Below, piece by piece: positions 7,203-14,443 of a stretch of 15,785 nucleotides of DNA. The notes below the pieces were generated by a model. The model was not told the origin of the DNA. It searched no databases and worked only from the letters and a program-made list of their open reading frames with translations. Position 1 is the first letter of the stretch. Each line of letters begins with the position of its first letter. The translations under genes and the position numbers were made by a program. Source of the stretch: Bacteroidota bacterium (GTDB taxonomy: Bacteria > Bacteroidota > Bacteroidia > Chitinophagales > Chitinophagaceae); NCBI GenBank assembly GCA_023392185.1, contig JAEVZP010000175.1, positions 1 through 15,785 of the forward strand, in the 5' to 3' direction.

Positions 7203-8244
7203 GCTTTGGTACGTCGCGCTCACTGCTGCGCTGCTGGTAGCCATGCTGCTGGGAGCGGGACTGGGCGCGCTGTCCATTGCGCCGGGCGAGATTTTCCGGA
7301 TTCTCGGCAGTCGCCTCGGTGGGGAAAATGCGGTTTCACTTACGAACGAAGAGAAAGTACACGAAGCCGTGCTGCTGGCTATCCGGTTGCCGCGCGTGTG
7401 CCTGGCGGTGCTCGTGGGCGCGTCGCTGGCCCTTGCCGGAGCCGCAATGCAAGGTCTTTTCCGGAATCCGCTGGCCGATCCGGGGCTGATTGGCATCTCC
7501 TCGGGCGCAAGTGTTTCTGCCGTTGCGTTTATTGTACTCAGTGGCCGGTTGCTGGGCGGATTGAGCGGCGTGGCGGGCGTGTATAGTTTGTCGGTAGTTA
7601 CGTTTTTGGGCGCTTTAATCAGTGCGGTTTTGGTGTACCGGCTGTCGCAGGCGGGTGGAAAAACCATTGTAACGATGATGCTTTTGGCCGGGATTGGCAT
7701 CAACGCCATTGCCCTTTCCGGAACCGGCTTTTTCACCTATACGGCCACCGATAGCCAGCTGCGCAGCATTGCCTTCTGGACGCTCGGCTCGCTTGGCGGG
7801 GCCAACTGGACGGTGGTGACGGGCATTTTGCCATTCACCATTCTGGCCTTGATTCTCCTGCCCTTAATGGGAAAATCGCTCAATGCCTTTGCCTTAAACG
7901 AAACCAACGCGGCACACTTGGGCGTGCGCACCGAGCGGGTGAAAACAACCGTGATTTTGCTGGCGGCTTTGTGCGTCGGTGCGTCGGTTGCCGTGTCCGG
8001 GGTGATTGCGTTTGTGGGCTTGATTGTGCCGCACATCATCCGACTGATCAGCGGGCCGGACCACCGGTATCTCTTACCGCTGTCGGCGCTCGGCGGGGCC
8101 ATTCTACTCCTCGTAGCCGATTTGATTGCCCGCACGGCTTTCGGCAACACTGAGCTGCCCATTGGCGTGCTCACCTCGCTGATTGGCGGGCCGTTTTTCT
8201 TGTTTTTGCTGCTCCGCGAGCGGCGCTTCAATATTGGAATGTAA
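7186..8244 (+). CDS. hmuU: Heme ABC transporter permease (FecCD family)
   Basis: A 352-residue polytopic inner-membrane protein of the BtuC/FecCD fold, about ten membrane segments. Family signatures: LSIAPGEIFRIL after TM1, IRLPRVCLAVLVGASLALAG, QGLFRNPLADPGLIGISSGA (about residues 89-108), and SGVIAFVGLIVPHIIRL ahead of the last helices. It forms the heme channel with the HmuV ATPase. TTG 7186 is proposed as start because TM1 already begins by residue 8; an ATG at 7243 would cut it away. The 17-nt overlap with hmuT and the 2-nt gap to hmuV indicate a tight hmuTUV operon. Contains two TTCCGGAA octamers (7459, 7716). Confidence 0.92.
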   Translation: MPQKIKLWYVALTAALLVAMLLGAGLGALSIAPGEIFRILGSRLGGENAVSLTNEEKVHEAVLLAIRLPRVCLAVLVGASLALAGAAMQGLFRNPLADPGLIGISSGASVSAVAFIVLSGRLLGGLSGVAGVYSLSVVTFLGALISAVLVYRLSQAGGKTIVTMMLLAGIGINAIALSGTGFFTYTATDSQLRSIAFWTLGSLGGANWTVVTGILPFTILALILLPLMGKSLNAFALNETNAAHLGVRTERVKTTVILLAALCVGASVAVSGVIAFVGLIVPHIIRLISGPDHRYLLPLSALGGAILLLVADLIARTAFGNTELPIGVLTSLIGGPFFLFLLLRERRFNIGM

Positions 8245-8246
8245 TC

Positions 8247-9047
8247 ATGCTTCAGGCACAAAATCTTTCGTATAAAATCGGGTCGCTGCCCCTGGTGCAG
8301 AACGTTTCCTGCACGGTGCAGTCTGGCGAGATGCTGGCGATTGTGGGCGCCAACGGTGCGGGAAAAAGCACCCTTTTAAAACTGCTTACCGGTGCGCTTT
8401 CGGGCCACGAAGGCAGTGTTTCCTACGACGGCAAAGCGCTCAACAGCTGGAATTCCACCCATCTGGCGCGCCAACTGGCCGTGATGCAGCAACATACCGC
8501 GCTCACCATGCCGTTTGACGTTTCGGAAGTGGTGATGATGGGCCGCTACCCGCATTTTAAGCGCCGCCCCGCCGCACAGGATTTCCGGATTGTGGACGAA
8601 GCGCTGCAAAAAGCCGGCGTTTTTCATCTCAAAGACCGTAACTATCTGCAACTTTCCGGCGGCGAGCAACAGCGGGTGCACCTGGCGCGGGTGTTTGCCC
8701 AAATCTGGGAACCGGTGGAAAGCGGTTCGCGCTACCTGTTTATGGATGAGCCGAGCAACAACCTGGACATCCGCCACCAACAGGCGGCCTTGATTTCGGC
8801 GCGGGAATTTGCCCAATCCGGAACGGCGGTAGTCGTCGTCCTCCACGACCTGAACCTGGCCATGCAGTACGCCGATAAGATTCTTTTGCTCAAAGGCGGC
8901 AAGCGCCTTTCCTTCGGCGACACGCGGCAGGTGCTCATCTCCAGTCTGTTGACCGAAGCCTACGATTTTCCCATTCACCTCATTGACCACCCCGAATACA
9001 GCCACCCGATTGTAATGCCTTCCCTTGCGACGCAGGCAGTGGCGTAA
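8247..9047 (+). CDS. hmuV: Heme ABC transporter ATP-binding protein
   Basis: A 266-residue ABC ATPase powering heme import through HmuU. Motifs: Walker A GANGAGKST (residues 34-42), Q-loop MQQHT (80-84), signature LSGGEQQR (136-143), Walker B YLFMDEP with catalytic Glu168 (163-169), and H-loop His200 in VLHDLN. WEPVESGSRYLFMDEPSNNLD is typical of HmuV, where an extended insertion precedes Walker B. Starts 2 nt after the hmuU stop. Confidence 0.94.
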   Translation: MLQAQNLSYKIGSLPLVQNVSCTVQSGEMLAIVGANGAGKSTLLKLLTGALSGHEGSVSYDGKALNSWNSTHLARQLAVMQQHTALTMPFDVSEVVMMGRYPHFKRRPAAQDFRIVDEALQKAGVFHLKDRNYLQLSGGEQQRVHLARVFAQIWEPVESGSRYLFMDEPSNNLDIRHQQAALISAREFAQSGTAVVVVLHDLNLAMQYADKILLLKGGKRLSFGDTRQVLISSLLTEAYDFPIHLIDHPEYSHPIVMPSLATQAVA

Positions 9048-9163
9048 AAACCTGTACTCATCTGTCCCAAAGGGGAAGGTGAGGGTTAAATTAAGTTTCC
9101 GGAACCCTTGATTTCCGGAATTTGACTTTTGAATTTTTCAACCTTAAAATCTCTTTTTAAGAA
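9048..9163. other. Intergenic gap between hmuV and hmuS with two TTCCGGAA sites
   Basis: This gap holds two TTCCGGAA palindromes at 9097-9104 and 9113-9120, centres 16 bp apart, and a short CCCAAAGGGG stretch (9066-9075) that may be a worn copy of the GC-rich repeat family. The last 40 nt before hmuS are AT-rich and might carry a promoter. I see no convincing terminator or gene. Confidence 0.5.
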
Positions 9164-10177
9164 ATGACAACACTCACGCAATCCTTAAGTGAAAAATACG
9201 CAGCCTTGAAGGCCGAAAACCCGAAGCTGCGCATCCGCGATGCCGCCCGCAATCTGGGCGTCAGCGAAGCCGAACTGGTCGCTACCGGCGAAAACGTAGT
9301 GCGCCTGACGGCCAATTTTCCGGAAATTCTGAAAGAAATTCAGAATCTTGGCAGCGTTATGGCCCTCACCCGCAACGATAATGCGGTGCACGAGCGCCAC
9401 GGCGTGTACACCAACGTTTCGTTTGAAGGTCCGGTGGGCCTGGTGGTGAACCCCGACATTGACCTGCGCTTGTTTATGATGTCGTGGAAATGGGGTTTTG
9501 CCGTAAACGAAGGCGGTCGCCAAAGCATTCAGTTTTTTGACAAAAGCGGCGAGGCGGTGCATAAAATCTACGTAACCGACCACACCGACAAGGCGGCCTA
9601 CGAAGCGCTGGTAGCAAAGCATACGGCAACCGAAGTTCCGGAAATCATCACCGAAGCTTTCAAACCGAAACCCGCCGAAATGCCCGACGCGCAGGTGGAT
9701 GCCGAAGCCTTTCAAAGCGCCTGGCTGGCTTTGCAGGATACCCACGATTTCTTCCCGATGCTGGGCAAGCACCGCGTAAGCCGGATGCAGGCGCTGCGCC
9801 TCGCCCCCGAAGGCCATGCAATGCAAATCTCTAATGACGCAAGCCGCCGGATTTTGCAAACCGCCTCTGAAAACGGCACGCCGATTATGGTGTTTGTAGG
9901 CAACCGCGGCTGCATTCAAATCCACACTGGTCCGGTGAAAAAGGTAATGGAAGCCGGTCCGTGGTACAACGTCCTGGATCCGGAATTCAACCTGCACCTG
10001 CGCGAAAGCGCCATTGCCCAGACCTGGATCGTGAAAAAGCCTTCGGTGGACGGCATTGTGACCTCTGTAGAAGTGTTTGACGAAGCCGGCGAGATGATTG
10101 TGCAGTTCTTCGGACAGCGCAAACCCGGTCAGCCGGAGCGCGAAGACTGGCGCGAACTGGTAGCAGGGCTGGCGTAG
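9164..10177 (+). CDS. hmuS: Hemin-degrading factor / heme chaperone of the HemS-ChuS-HmuS family
   Basis: A 337-residue cytoplasmic protein of two related halves, as in ChuS and HemS. The first half has NAVHERHGVYTNVSF and IDLRLFM; the second has DTHDFFPMLGKHRVSRMQAL and a later repeat NRGCIQIHTGPV with WYNVLDPEFNLHL. In HemS/ChuS structures heme is held by a His and an Arg near positions 194-196 and 100-102; here His194 (in DTHDFF) and Arg102 fit those positions. The protein receives imported heme and either stores it, passes it on or releases its iron. It begins with ATG 9164 after an A/T-rich leader and is followed by a strong terminator. It lies 116 nt after hmuV and may also have its own promoter. 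Confidence 0.93.
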   Translation: MTTLTQSLSEKYAALKAENPKLRIRDAARNLGVSEAELVATGENVVRLTANFPEILKEIQNLGSVMALTRNDNAVHERHGVYTNVSFEGPVGLVVNPDIDLRLFMMSWKWGFAVNEGGRQSIQFFDKSGEAVHKIYVTDHTDKAAYEALVAKHTATEVPEIITEAFKPKPAEMPDAQVDAEAFQSAWLALQDTHDFFPMLGKHRVSRMQALRLAPEGHAMQISNDASRRILQTASENGTPIMVFVGNRGCIQIHTGPVKKVMEAGPWYNVLDPEFNLHLRESAIAQTWIVKKPSVDGIVTSVEVFDEAGEMIVQFFGQRKPGQPEREDWRELVAGLA

Positions 10178-10207
10178 ACGAAGGACGATAGAGAAGCTGT
10201 GCTGGTA

Positions 10208-10235
10208 GAGACACCCAAATTGGGTGTCTCTTTTT
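10208..10235 (+). terminator. Strong intrinsic terminator after hmuS
   Basis: GAGACACCC (10208-10216) pairs perfectly with GGGTGTCTC (10222-10230) across an AAATT loop and is followed by TTTTT. It lies 31 nt after the hmuS stop and closes the heme locus. The GAGACACCC arms also look like a mobile palindromic family, so it may have arisen from a repeat insertion. Confidence 0.88.
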
Positions 10236-10261
10236 GTGTAGTAATGCTGGATTTTTCCGGG

Positions 10262-10269
10262 TAAATTTG
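10262..10269 (+). promoter_or_regulatory. Putative -7 promoter element for the DUF4287-msrA unit
   Basis: TAAATTTG matches TAnnTTTG exactly, 37 nt before the ATG at 10307. A TTTG-like -33 element is not at the usual spacing; the nearest TTTTTG is 25 nt upstream, inside the terminator tract. Confidence 0.4.
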
Positions 10270-10306
10270 ATTTCAGAATCAGCCTTTTCACCTTTTATTC
10301 TTCCCC

Positions 10307-10525
10307 ATGTCCTTTCAGGCTTATCTCGACAATATCCAAACCAAAACCGGCAAAACGCCGGAAGATTTTAAAGCCCTCGCGACCGAGAAAGGATTTTTAG
10401 AGGCCGATCAGCTCAAATCCGGCGTGAAGGCAACGGAAATCACCAACTGGCTGAAAGACGAATTCGGCCTCGGTCACGGGCACGCCATGGCGATGTATGC
10501 CTTTTTCAAAGGCAAGCGGGAATAG
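10307..10525 (+). CDS. DUF4287 domain protein
   Basis: A 72-residue soluble protein. MSFQAYLDNIQTKTGKTPED, LKSGVKATEITNWLKDEFGL and GHGHAMAMYAFFKG match what I know as DUF4287, a small all-alpha domain of unknown function that is often a stand-alone protein in Bacteroidota. The family is widespread but has no assigned activity. It starts at ATG 10307 and ends 12 nt before the msrA start, so the two are almost surely cotranscribed. Confidence 0.85.
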   Translation: MSFQAYLDNIQTKTGKTPEDFKALATEKGFLEADQLKSGVKATEITNWLKDEFGLGHGHAMAMYAFFKGKRE

Positions 10526-10537
10526 TTTTCAGAACGT

Positions 10538-11026
10538 ATGCCTCTTCAAAAAATCGGGTTGGGTGGCGGCTGCCACTGGTGCACCGAAGCGTATTTTATG
10601 TCACTAAAAGGCGTGGAAAAAGTAGAACAAGGCTGGATTGCGTCCACACCGCCGAACGATGCTTTCTCGGAAGCCGTGCTGGTTCATTACGATCCTTCCA
10701 AAATTCCGCTGCCGGTGCTGATTGCCATTCACCTGCACACCCACGCGGCTACCAAAGCGCACGCTTTCCGCTCCAAATACCGGTCGGCGGTGTATGTCTT
10801 AGAAGAAAAAATTCCCCAAATCCAGACCCTGATTGACGTTAATCAGGCCGATTTTGAAGCGCCGATTATTACCCGGGCCCTGCCGTTTGTCGCCTTTCGG
10901 GAAAATACCGAAAACTATCAGGATTATTTCCGGAAAAACAGGGCCGGGCCGTTCTGCGACGCCTATATCCTGCCGAAGCTGCGGATGATTAGCGCAAAAT
11001 ATGCGGCCTATTTCAAGGGGCTTTAA
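10538..11026 (+). CDS. msrA: Peptide-methionine (S)-S-oxide reductase
   Basis: A 162-residue enzyme that repairs oxidised methionine. The active site is GGGCHWCTEAYF, with the nucleophilic Cys12 in the family's GCFW-type motif and Glu17 in the catalytic position; Cys15 lies nearby. The KYRSAVY motif (residues 80-86) is the MsrA substrate-pocket signature. Cys140 in GPFCDAY is a plausible resolving cysteine. Differences from the classic enzyme: GYAGG is replaced by GWIAS and the usual DxGxQYRS reads AHAFRSKYRS, a form I associate with Bacteroidota. It is preceded at 12 nt by the DUF4287 gene, and its neighbour downstream begins 39 nt after the stop. Confidence 0.9.
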   Translation: MPLQKIGLGGGCHWCTEAYFMSLKGVEKVEQGWIASTPPNDAFSEAVLVHYDPSKIPLPVLIAIHLHTHAATKAHAFRSKYRSAVYVLEEKIPQIQTLIDVNQADFEAPIITRALPFVAFRENTENYQDYFRKNRAGPFCDAYILPKLRMISAKYAAYFKGL

Positions 11027-11065
11027 AAGTGAGGCAAGCTATTTGCTTTCTGCCTTCCGACTGAT

Positions 11066-11806
11066 ATGGAGAACCCAAACGACGCGTATCTCAAAACAGC
11101 CCGAAAAACATCCAGCAAACTGCTTAACTGGGTTATCCTGCCCGTTCTGCTGGGCGTTTTTATCTTTTTTCATTCGCTGCTGCTCTTCGGCCTGGCGCTG
11201 CTGACGGCCTTTTTGGTACACCTCTTCGTTCGACGCAAGCCGCTCTGGAGCCGGTCTTTTTTGTGGACGGCAGGGCTGGTCTATGGATTCTTCGTGCTGA
11301 TTTTTTCCCTTTCCCCAAGGCTTCAGTATCTGGAATTCGAGGTAACGCACCCGGCGTGGGTGGCAGTACCGGCAACAGTAGAAAAAGTAGATGCGTTCTG
11401 GAGACCCCGGGCAGGGCGGCAATTGCCCCATGCGGTTGTAAACGTGAAATACCACTATTTGGATGCTTCCACCGGAGCAGTCATTCGTAAAATGGAGGTT
11501 GGGGCCATGAAGCGGTATTCGTACCGGTTTTGGAACACGGCTCACAGCAGCGAGCAGCATCGGGAACAGCTCCAAAGGGCGGCAGAAGCGGCCGGCGCAG
11601 CGCATAATTTCAAAGTCTTTGCCGCACCCGGCACCTCAGAAAGCCGGCTTTTCATGCCCCTGAATGCGGTTTGTTTTTGGGGCTCTGACTGGTTGCGCAT
11701 TCTTTTTGGGCTTTTCCAGATAGCTATGGTTACCGTTGGGGTCGTGCTCCTGATTGGCGCCGCGCCCCTTGCTATAGGGCTGGGTAAGTCCTTTAAAAAG
11801 CGTTGA
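11066..11806 (+). CDS. Inner-membrane protein of unknown function, DUF3592-like layout
   Basis: A 246-residue protein. Membrane segments lie at about residues 20-58 (probably two helices), 66-83 and 212-240. Between the third and last helix is a soluble domain of about 120 residues with AVPATVEKVDAF and AVVNVKYHYLDASTGAVI, a beta-rich arrangement reminiscent of DUF3592 proteins, where a VVNVKYxY strand follows a loop. The similarity is weak and I give no function. ATG 11066 is the likely start. No operator or terminator is visible nearby. GC-rich and without a TTCCGGAA octamer. Confidence 0.65.
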   Translation: MENPNDAYLKTARKTSSKLLNWVILPVLLGVFIFFHSLLLFGLALLTAFLVHLFVRRKPLWSRSFLWTAGLVYGFFVLIFSLSPRLQYLEFEVTHPAWVAVPATVEKVDAFWRPRAGRQLPHAVVNVKYHYLDASTGAVIRKMEVGAMKRYSYRFWNTAHSSEQHREQLQRAAEAAGAAHNFKVFAAPGTSESRLFMPLNAVCFWGSDWLRILFGLFQIAMVTVGVVLLIGAAPLAIGLGKSFKKR

Positions 11807-11851
11807 AAACGAACCGTTCTTGTGAGATGCGGGCTGCCTCCAGGTGGGTGA

Positions 11852-11977
11852 TCTGGGCAGAAATTTCCGGAAATATTGCGGCTGGTGGCCCTGGTGAGCG
11901 GCAGTCCGGAAAAGATGAAGCGCGTGGCGGATCAATACGGCGTGAAGCCCGAAAGCTGCTATAACTACAAAACCTGA
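11852..11977 (+). pseudogene. Remnant of a Gfo/Idh/MocA-family oxidoreductase
   Basis: In one frame this reads ...RLVALVSGSPEKMKRVAD followed by QYGVKPESCYNYKT and a TGA. That matches the second beta-strand and following loop of the NAD(P)-binding domain in bacterial Gfo/Idh/MocA oxidoreductases, which typically read ALVSGSPxKxxxVAxQYGxKPESCYxYxTYD. The N-terminal Rossmann motif (GxGxxG) and the rest of the enzyme are missing. A 2-nt loss at the stop (11975) would join the frame carrying GAC ACC GAC TGT AAA GAC, which might be a further degraded stretch up to about 12045. It contains one TTCCGGAA (11865). Confidence 0.6.
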
Positions 11978-12279
11978 CACCGACTGTAAAGACGACAGGG
12001 AAGCTCTTTACCAGTTGGCGCGAGCGGCGGCCGATGCAGTTCCAAAGCAATCCCAACCCGAAAAGTCTGCGCGGGCGGGAGCCGCAACGGGATTACTGCC
12101 CGTTATTTCCCTCCAGAAGCGCAACAAGGAAAAGGCTGCATTAGATTTATTTTTCTTGTCGCAACTTGCAGGGGCGCTTATAAGGCGTTGGTTCCCGAAG
12201 GAAATCCTTTACACCAGAGGCACTCGCAGGATTCATGCGTGCGACGCCCTTTGGTATCGGGGGCTCCAATCTTTTTTCC
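11978..12279. other. Gene-free stretch upstream of the MlaE-type gene
   Basis: About 300 nt between the oxidoreductase remnant and the MlaE-type start. No recognisable protein, RNA gene, palindrome or terminator. It may hold the decayed rest of the oxidoreductase gene and, near its end, the promoter for the permease. Confidence 0.5.
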
Positions 12280-13023
12280 ATGTTCCGTAATTTTTTTACC
12301 CATGTAGGCCGCTATTCGATGATGCTGACCGGTGGTTTTACCCGTCCGGAAAACGGCCGTTTATATTGGCGCGAACTGATGGCGCAGTGCAATGATATTG
12401 GTATCCGTTCGCTGCCGATTGTGCTCATTATCTCTGTGTTTCTGGGTATGGTGCTGACGGTCCAGACATCTTACCAACTCCTCTCACCTCTGATTCCGCG
12501 CCATGTGATTGCCGGAGTAGTGCGCGACTCTACCATTCTGGAGCTTTCGCCAACGGTCGTCAGCATTGTGCTGGCCGGCGTGGTGGGATCTAAAATTGCT
12601 TCGGAACTGGGCAATATGCGGGTGAGCGAACAGATTGATGCGCTGGAGATTATGGGCATCAACACCAAAGCTTATCTGGTATTGCCGAAAGTGCTGGCAG
12701 CTGTTAGTATGATTCCGCTATTGATTGTCATTTCCATTGCCGTAAGCATTGGCGGCGGCTACCTGGCCGGAACCATGAGCGGCATCCTGACAAGCGAGCA
12801 GTTTGAGCGCGGACTGATGCAGAAATTCGTACCGTTCAACGTGTGGTTTGCCCTGATTAAATCCTTTGTATTTGCATTTTTGATTTCGACCATTCCGGCC
12901 TATTTCGGCTATCATGTGCAGGGCGGCGCGCTGGAAATCGGACGGGCATCCACCACTTCAGTGATCGTAACCTGCATCCTGATTTTATTCGCGGATTACG
13001 GGCTGTCGGTGTTGCTGTTATAA
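12280..13023 (+). CDS. mlaE: MlaE-type ABC transporter permease (lipid transport)
   Basis: A 247-residue permease of the MlaE family, which moves phospholipids across the inner membrane in the Mla system. Family features: the amphipathic N-terminus with RPENGRLYWRELMAQCNDIGIRSLPI, FLGMVLTVQTSYQL, and the conserved VVRDSTILELSPTVVSIVLA, SKIASELGNMRVSEQIDALEIMGI and PKVLAAVSMIPLLIV. It ends with FGYHVQGGALEIGRASTTSV. I prefer ATG 12280 to the upstream in-frame ATG at 12235 because relatives start close to it. In most Bacteroidota the ATPase gene (mlaF) and often an MCE protein gene follow directly; neither is here. The next gene is 188 nt on and encodes CheB. Confidence 0.9.
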   Translation: MFRNFFTHVGRYSMMLTGGFTRPENGRLYWRELMAQCNDIGIRSLPIVLIISVFLGMVLTVQTSYQLLSPLIPRHVIAGVVRDSTILELSPTVVSIVLAGVVGSKIASELGNMRVSEQIDALEIMGINTKAYLVLPKVLAAVSMIPLLIVISIAVSIGGGYLAGTMSGILTSEQFERGLMQKFVPFNVWFALIKSFVFAFLISTIPAYFGYHVQGGALEIGRASTTSVIVTCILILFADYGLSVLLL

Positions 13024-13174
13024 TGCATAAAAACAAAACGTGTTTCGCAGGGATTTTTGTTTTGAAAATCCGGCAACGCGGTCCATACGGCCATTCTGTT
13101 TTTTAAGAAACTGCTTTGCAGAGACTCTAAATATGCGGTGGCTTCCACAGGCCGGTAGCACAGTGGCACGGAAA

Positions 13175-13208
13175 CGGCTGTTTTTCCGGAAAGTTCCCTA
13201 AACAGCCG
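13175..13208 (+). promoter_or_regulatory. 9-bp inverted repeat ending 3 nt before the cheB start, TTCCGGAA in its loop
   Basis: CGGCTGTTT (13175-13183) pairs perfectly with AAACAGCCG (13200-13208), loop of 16 nt. The loop begins with TTCCGGAA (13184-13191). The cheB ATG at 13212 lies 3 nt after the right arm, so in mRNA the hairpin would cover the ribosome-binding region. It could regulate translation or be a protein-binding palindrome. Confidence 0.5.
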
Positions 13209-13211
13209 CTT

Positions 13212-14258
13212 ATGCAAACCAGAAACATTATTGTCATTGGCGCTTCGGCAGGCGGTTTTGACGCGCTGAAAACCCTGGTGGCCGGCTTGCCTGCCGACCT
13301 GCCGGCAACGCTTCTAATCGTCTGGCACATGGCACCCGACACCACCGGCGTTCTGCCCCAGGTTTTTAATAAATGTGGATCGCTGCCGGCCTCCAATGCC
13401 TGCGACGGCGAAGCCCTGAAGCCGGGCCATATCTATGTGGCCCCACCCGACCGCCACCTGCTGCTGGAAGACGGCGTGCTGCGCACTACCCACGGTCCCA
13501 AGGAAAACCGCTTTCGCCCGGCCATTGACCCGCTTTTCCGGTCGGCGGCCTACGCCTATGGCCCCCGCGTGATTGGAGTGATTCTTTCCGGCGCGCTGGA
13601 TGACGGAACTTCGGGCCTGTGGACGATTAAAGAAGCCGGGGGATTGGCCGTTGTGCAGCACCCCGCCGATGCCGATGTGCCGTCTATGCCGGAAAACGCC
13701 CTGCGCGCCGTGGCGGTAGATTACTGCGTGCCGGTGGCCGAAATGGCCCCCTTGTTGACACGACTTTGCCGGGAAGAAATCCCTCAAAACACGTTTGCTA
13801 TGAAACCCAATGGCCGTACTCAGAAAGAAATTGCCGTTGCCGCCGAAGACACTGATGCTGCACTGGCGCTTTTTAAAACCGGTGACCTGACGCCTTTTAC
13901 CTGCCCGGAATGCGGTGGGGTGCTGGCCCGGTTCCGGGAAGCCACCCGGTTCCGGTTTCGCTGCCACACGGGCCACGCTTTTTCCTCCGATGCCCTCCTG
14001 ACGGCGGTAACCGAACAGGTGGAAGACGGCTTTTACCGGACGCTGCGCAGCATGGATGAAGGCGTGATGCTGCTCAACCACATGGGCGACCACCTGGCCG
14101 AGGCCAACGAGCCGCGGCTGGCGGCGCTGTATTTCAAAAAAGCAAAAGAGTTTTCCAGCCGGGCAGATGTGCTGCGCGAAGCGGCCGGGACCCCCGGACC
14201 CTTAAGCGCAGAAACGCTGCGCGAGGAAGCCGGCCCGGGAAGCGCCCCGGAAGAGTAG
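13212..14258 (+). CDS. cheB: CheB-type methylesterase with a C-terminal Cys/His cluster, no receiver domain
   Basis: A 348-residue protein with the CheB fold at residues 5-190. The catalytic triad fits the known CheB layout: Ser12 in GASAGG, His39 in VWHM and Asp131 in SGALDDGTSG. Other family features are GHIYVAPPDRHLLLEDG and MPENALRA. The N-terminal receiver domain of classical CheB is absent. After a linker there is CPECGG (Cys231, Cys234) and RCHTGHAF (Cys251, His252, His255), a putative zinc site, then a helical tail. Stand-alone proteins of this layout are known in bacteria, often without a chemotaxis operon; the substrate is unclear, and no receptor or cheA gene is visible. It is followed by a repeat-rich gap and a second CheB-containing gene in the same direction. 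Confidence 0.9.
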   Translation: MQTRNIIVIGASAGGFDALKTLVAGLPADLPATLLIVWHMAPDTTGVLPQVFNKCGSLPASNACDGEALKPGHIYVAPPDRHLLLEDGVLRTTHGPKENRFRPAIDPLFRSAAYAYGPRVIGVILSGALDDGTSGLWTIKEAGGLAVVQHPADADVPSMPENALRAVAVDYCVPVAEMAPLLTRLCREEIPQNTFAMKPNGRTQKEIAVAAEDTDAALALFKTGDLTPFTCPECGGVLARFREATRFRFRCHTGHAFSSDALLTAVTEQVEDGFYRTLRSMDEGVMLLNHMGDHLAEANEPRLAALYFKKAKEFSSRADVLREAAGTPGPLSAETLREEAGPGSAPEE

Positions 14259-14282
14259 GATTTCCGGAAAATACAACGCCGA

Positions 14283-14308
14283 TAGAGACTTTGCAGGCGA
14301 CGTCTCTA
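14283..14308. repeat. Worn copy of an AGAGAC...GTCTCT palindromic repeat
   Basis: TAGAGAC at 14283-14289 pairs with GTCTCTA at 14302-14308; the inner parts match less well. I recall TAGAGACGTTGCATGCAACGTCTCTA-like repeats from many bacterial genomes, and this is a diverged version. Confidence 0.55.
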
Positions 14309-14366
14309 CAAGCTGCGGGATACCGCGACGCAAGCACAGCCTGCGCCGATCGGTATTTTTTCCGGA

Positions 14367-14411
14367 AAGCCCCAACCTGTCAGGTTTCAAAAACCTGACA
14401 GGTTGGGGCTT
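14367..14411. repeat. Perfect 21-bp inverted repeat (long hairpin) in the gap between the two cheB genes
   Basis: Arms at 14367-14387 and 14391-14411 are identical in inverted orientation, with a 3-nt CAA loop. Each arm contains AACCTGTCAGGTT, which is itself a near-perfect palindrome, so each half can also fold alone. It begins inside the TTCCGGAA at 14360-14367. A T-rich run precedes rather than follows it on the plus strand, so it is not an ordinary terminator of the upstream gene. AACCTGTCAGGTT-type repeats are common in Bacteroidota intergenic DNA. Confidence 0.9.
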
Positions 14412-14420
14412 AGCGTGAGG

Positions 14421-14443
14421 CCCTTCGATAAGCTTAGGGTGGC
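14421..14443. repeat. Partial copy of a CCCTTCGACAAGCTCAGGG-type repeat
   Basis: CCCTTCGATAAGCTTAGGGTGGC differs at a few positions from the dispersed repeat CCCTTCGACAAGCTCAGGGTGACA known from many genomes. It starts 9 nt after the long hairpin. The family match is from memory. Confidence 0.45.

Noticed and set aside
9185..10291. Long minus-strand open frame of 368 codons opposite hmuS
   Set aside because: It mirrors the codon structure of a clear HmuS-family gene on the plus strand, has no recognisable domain, and would run across the strong terminator at 10208-10235.
12015..12290. Plus-strand open frame of 91 codons before mlaE
   Set aside because: The sequence resembles no family I recognise and overlaps the start of mlaE in another frame; it is more likely decayed DNA, possibly including worn oxidoreductase sequence at its beginning.
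13030..13063. AAAACAAAA/TTTTGTTTT inverted repeat after mlaE as a terminator
   Set aside because: The stem is nearly all A-T pairs with a 16-nt loop and no following T-tract, so it is too weak to call.
13314..14093. Minus-strand open frame of 259 codons opposite cheB
   Set aside because: No domain, rich in His/Gly/Arg as expected for an antisense frame of a GC-rich gene.
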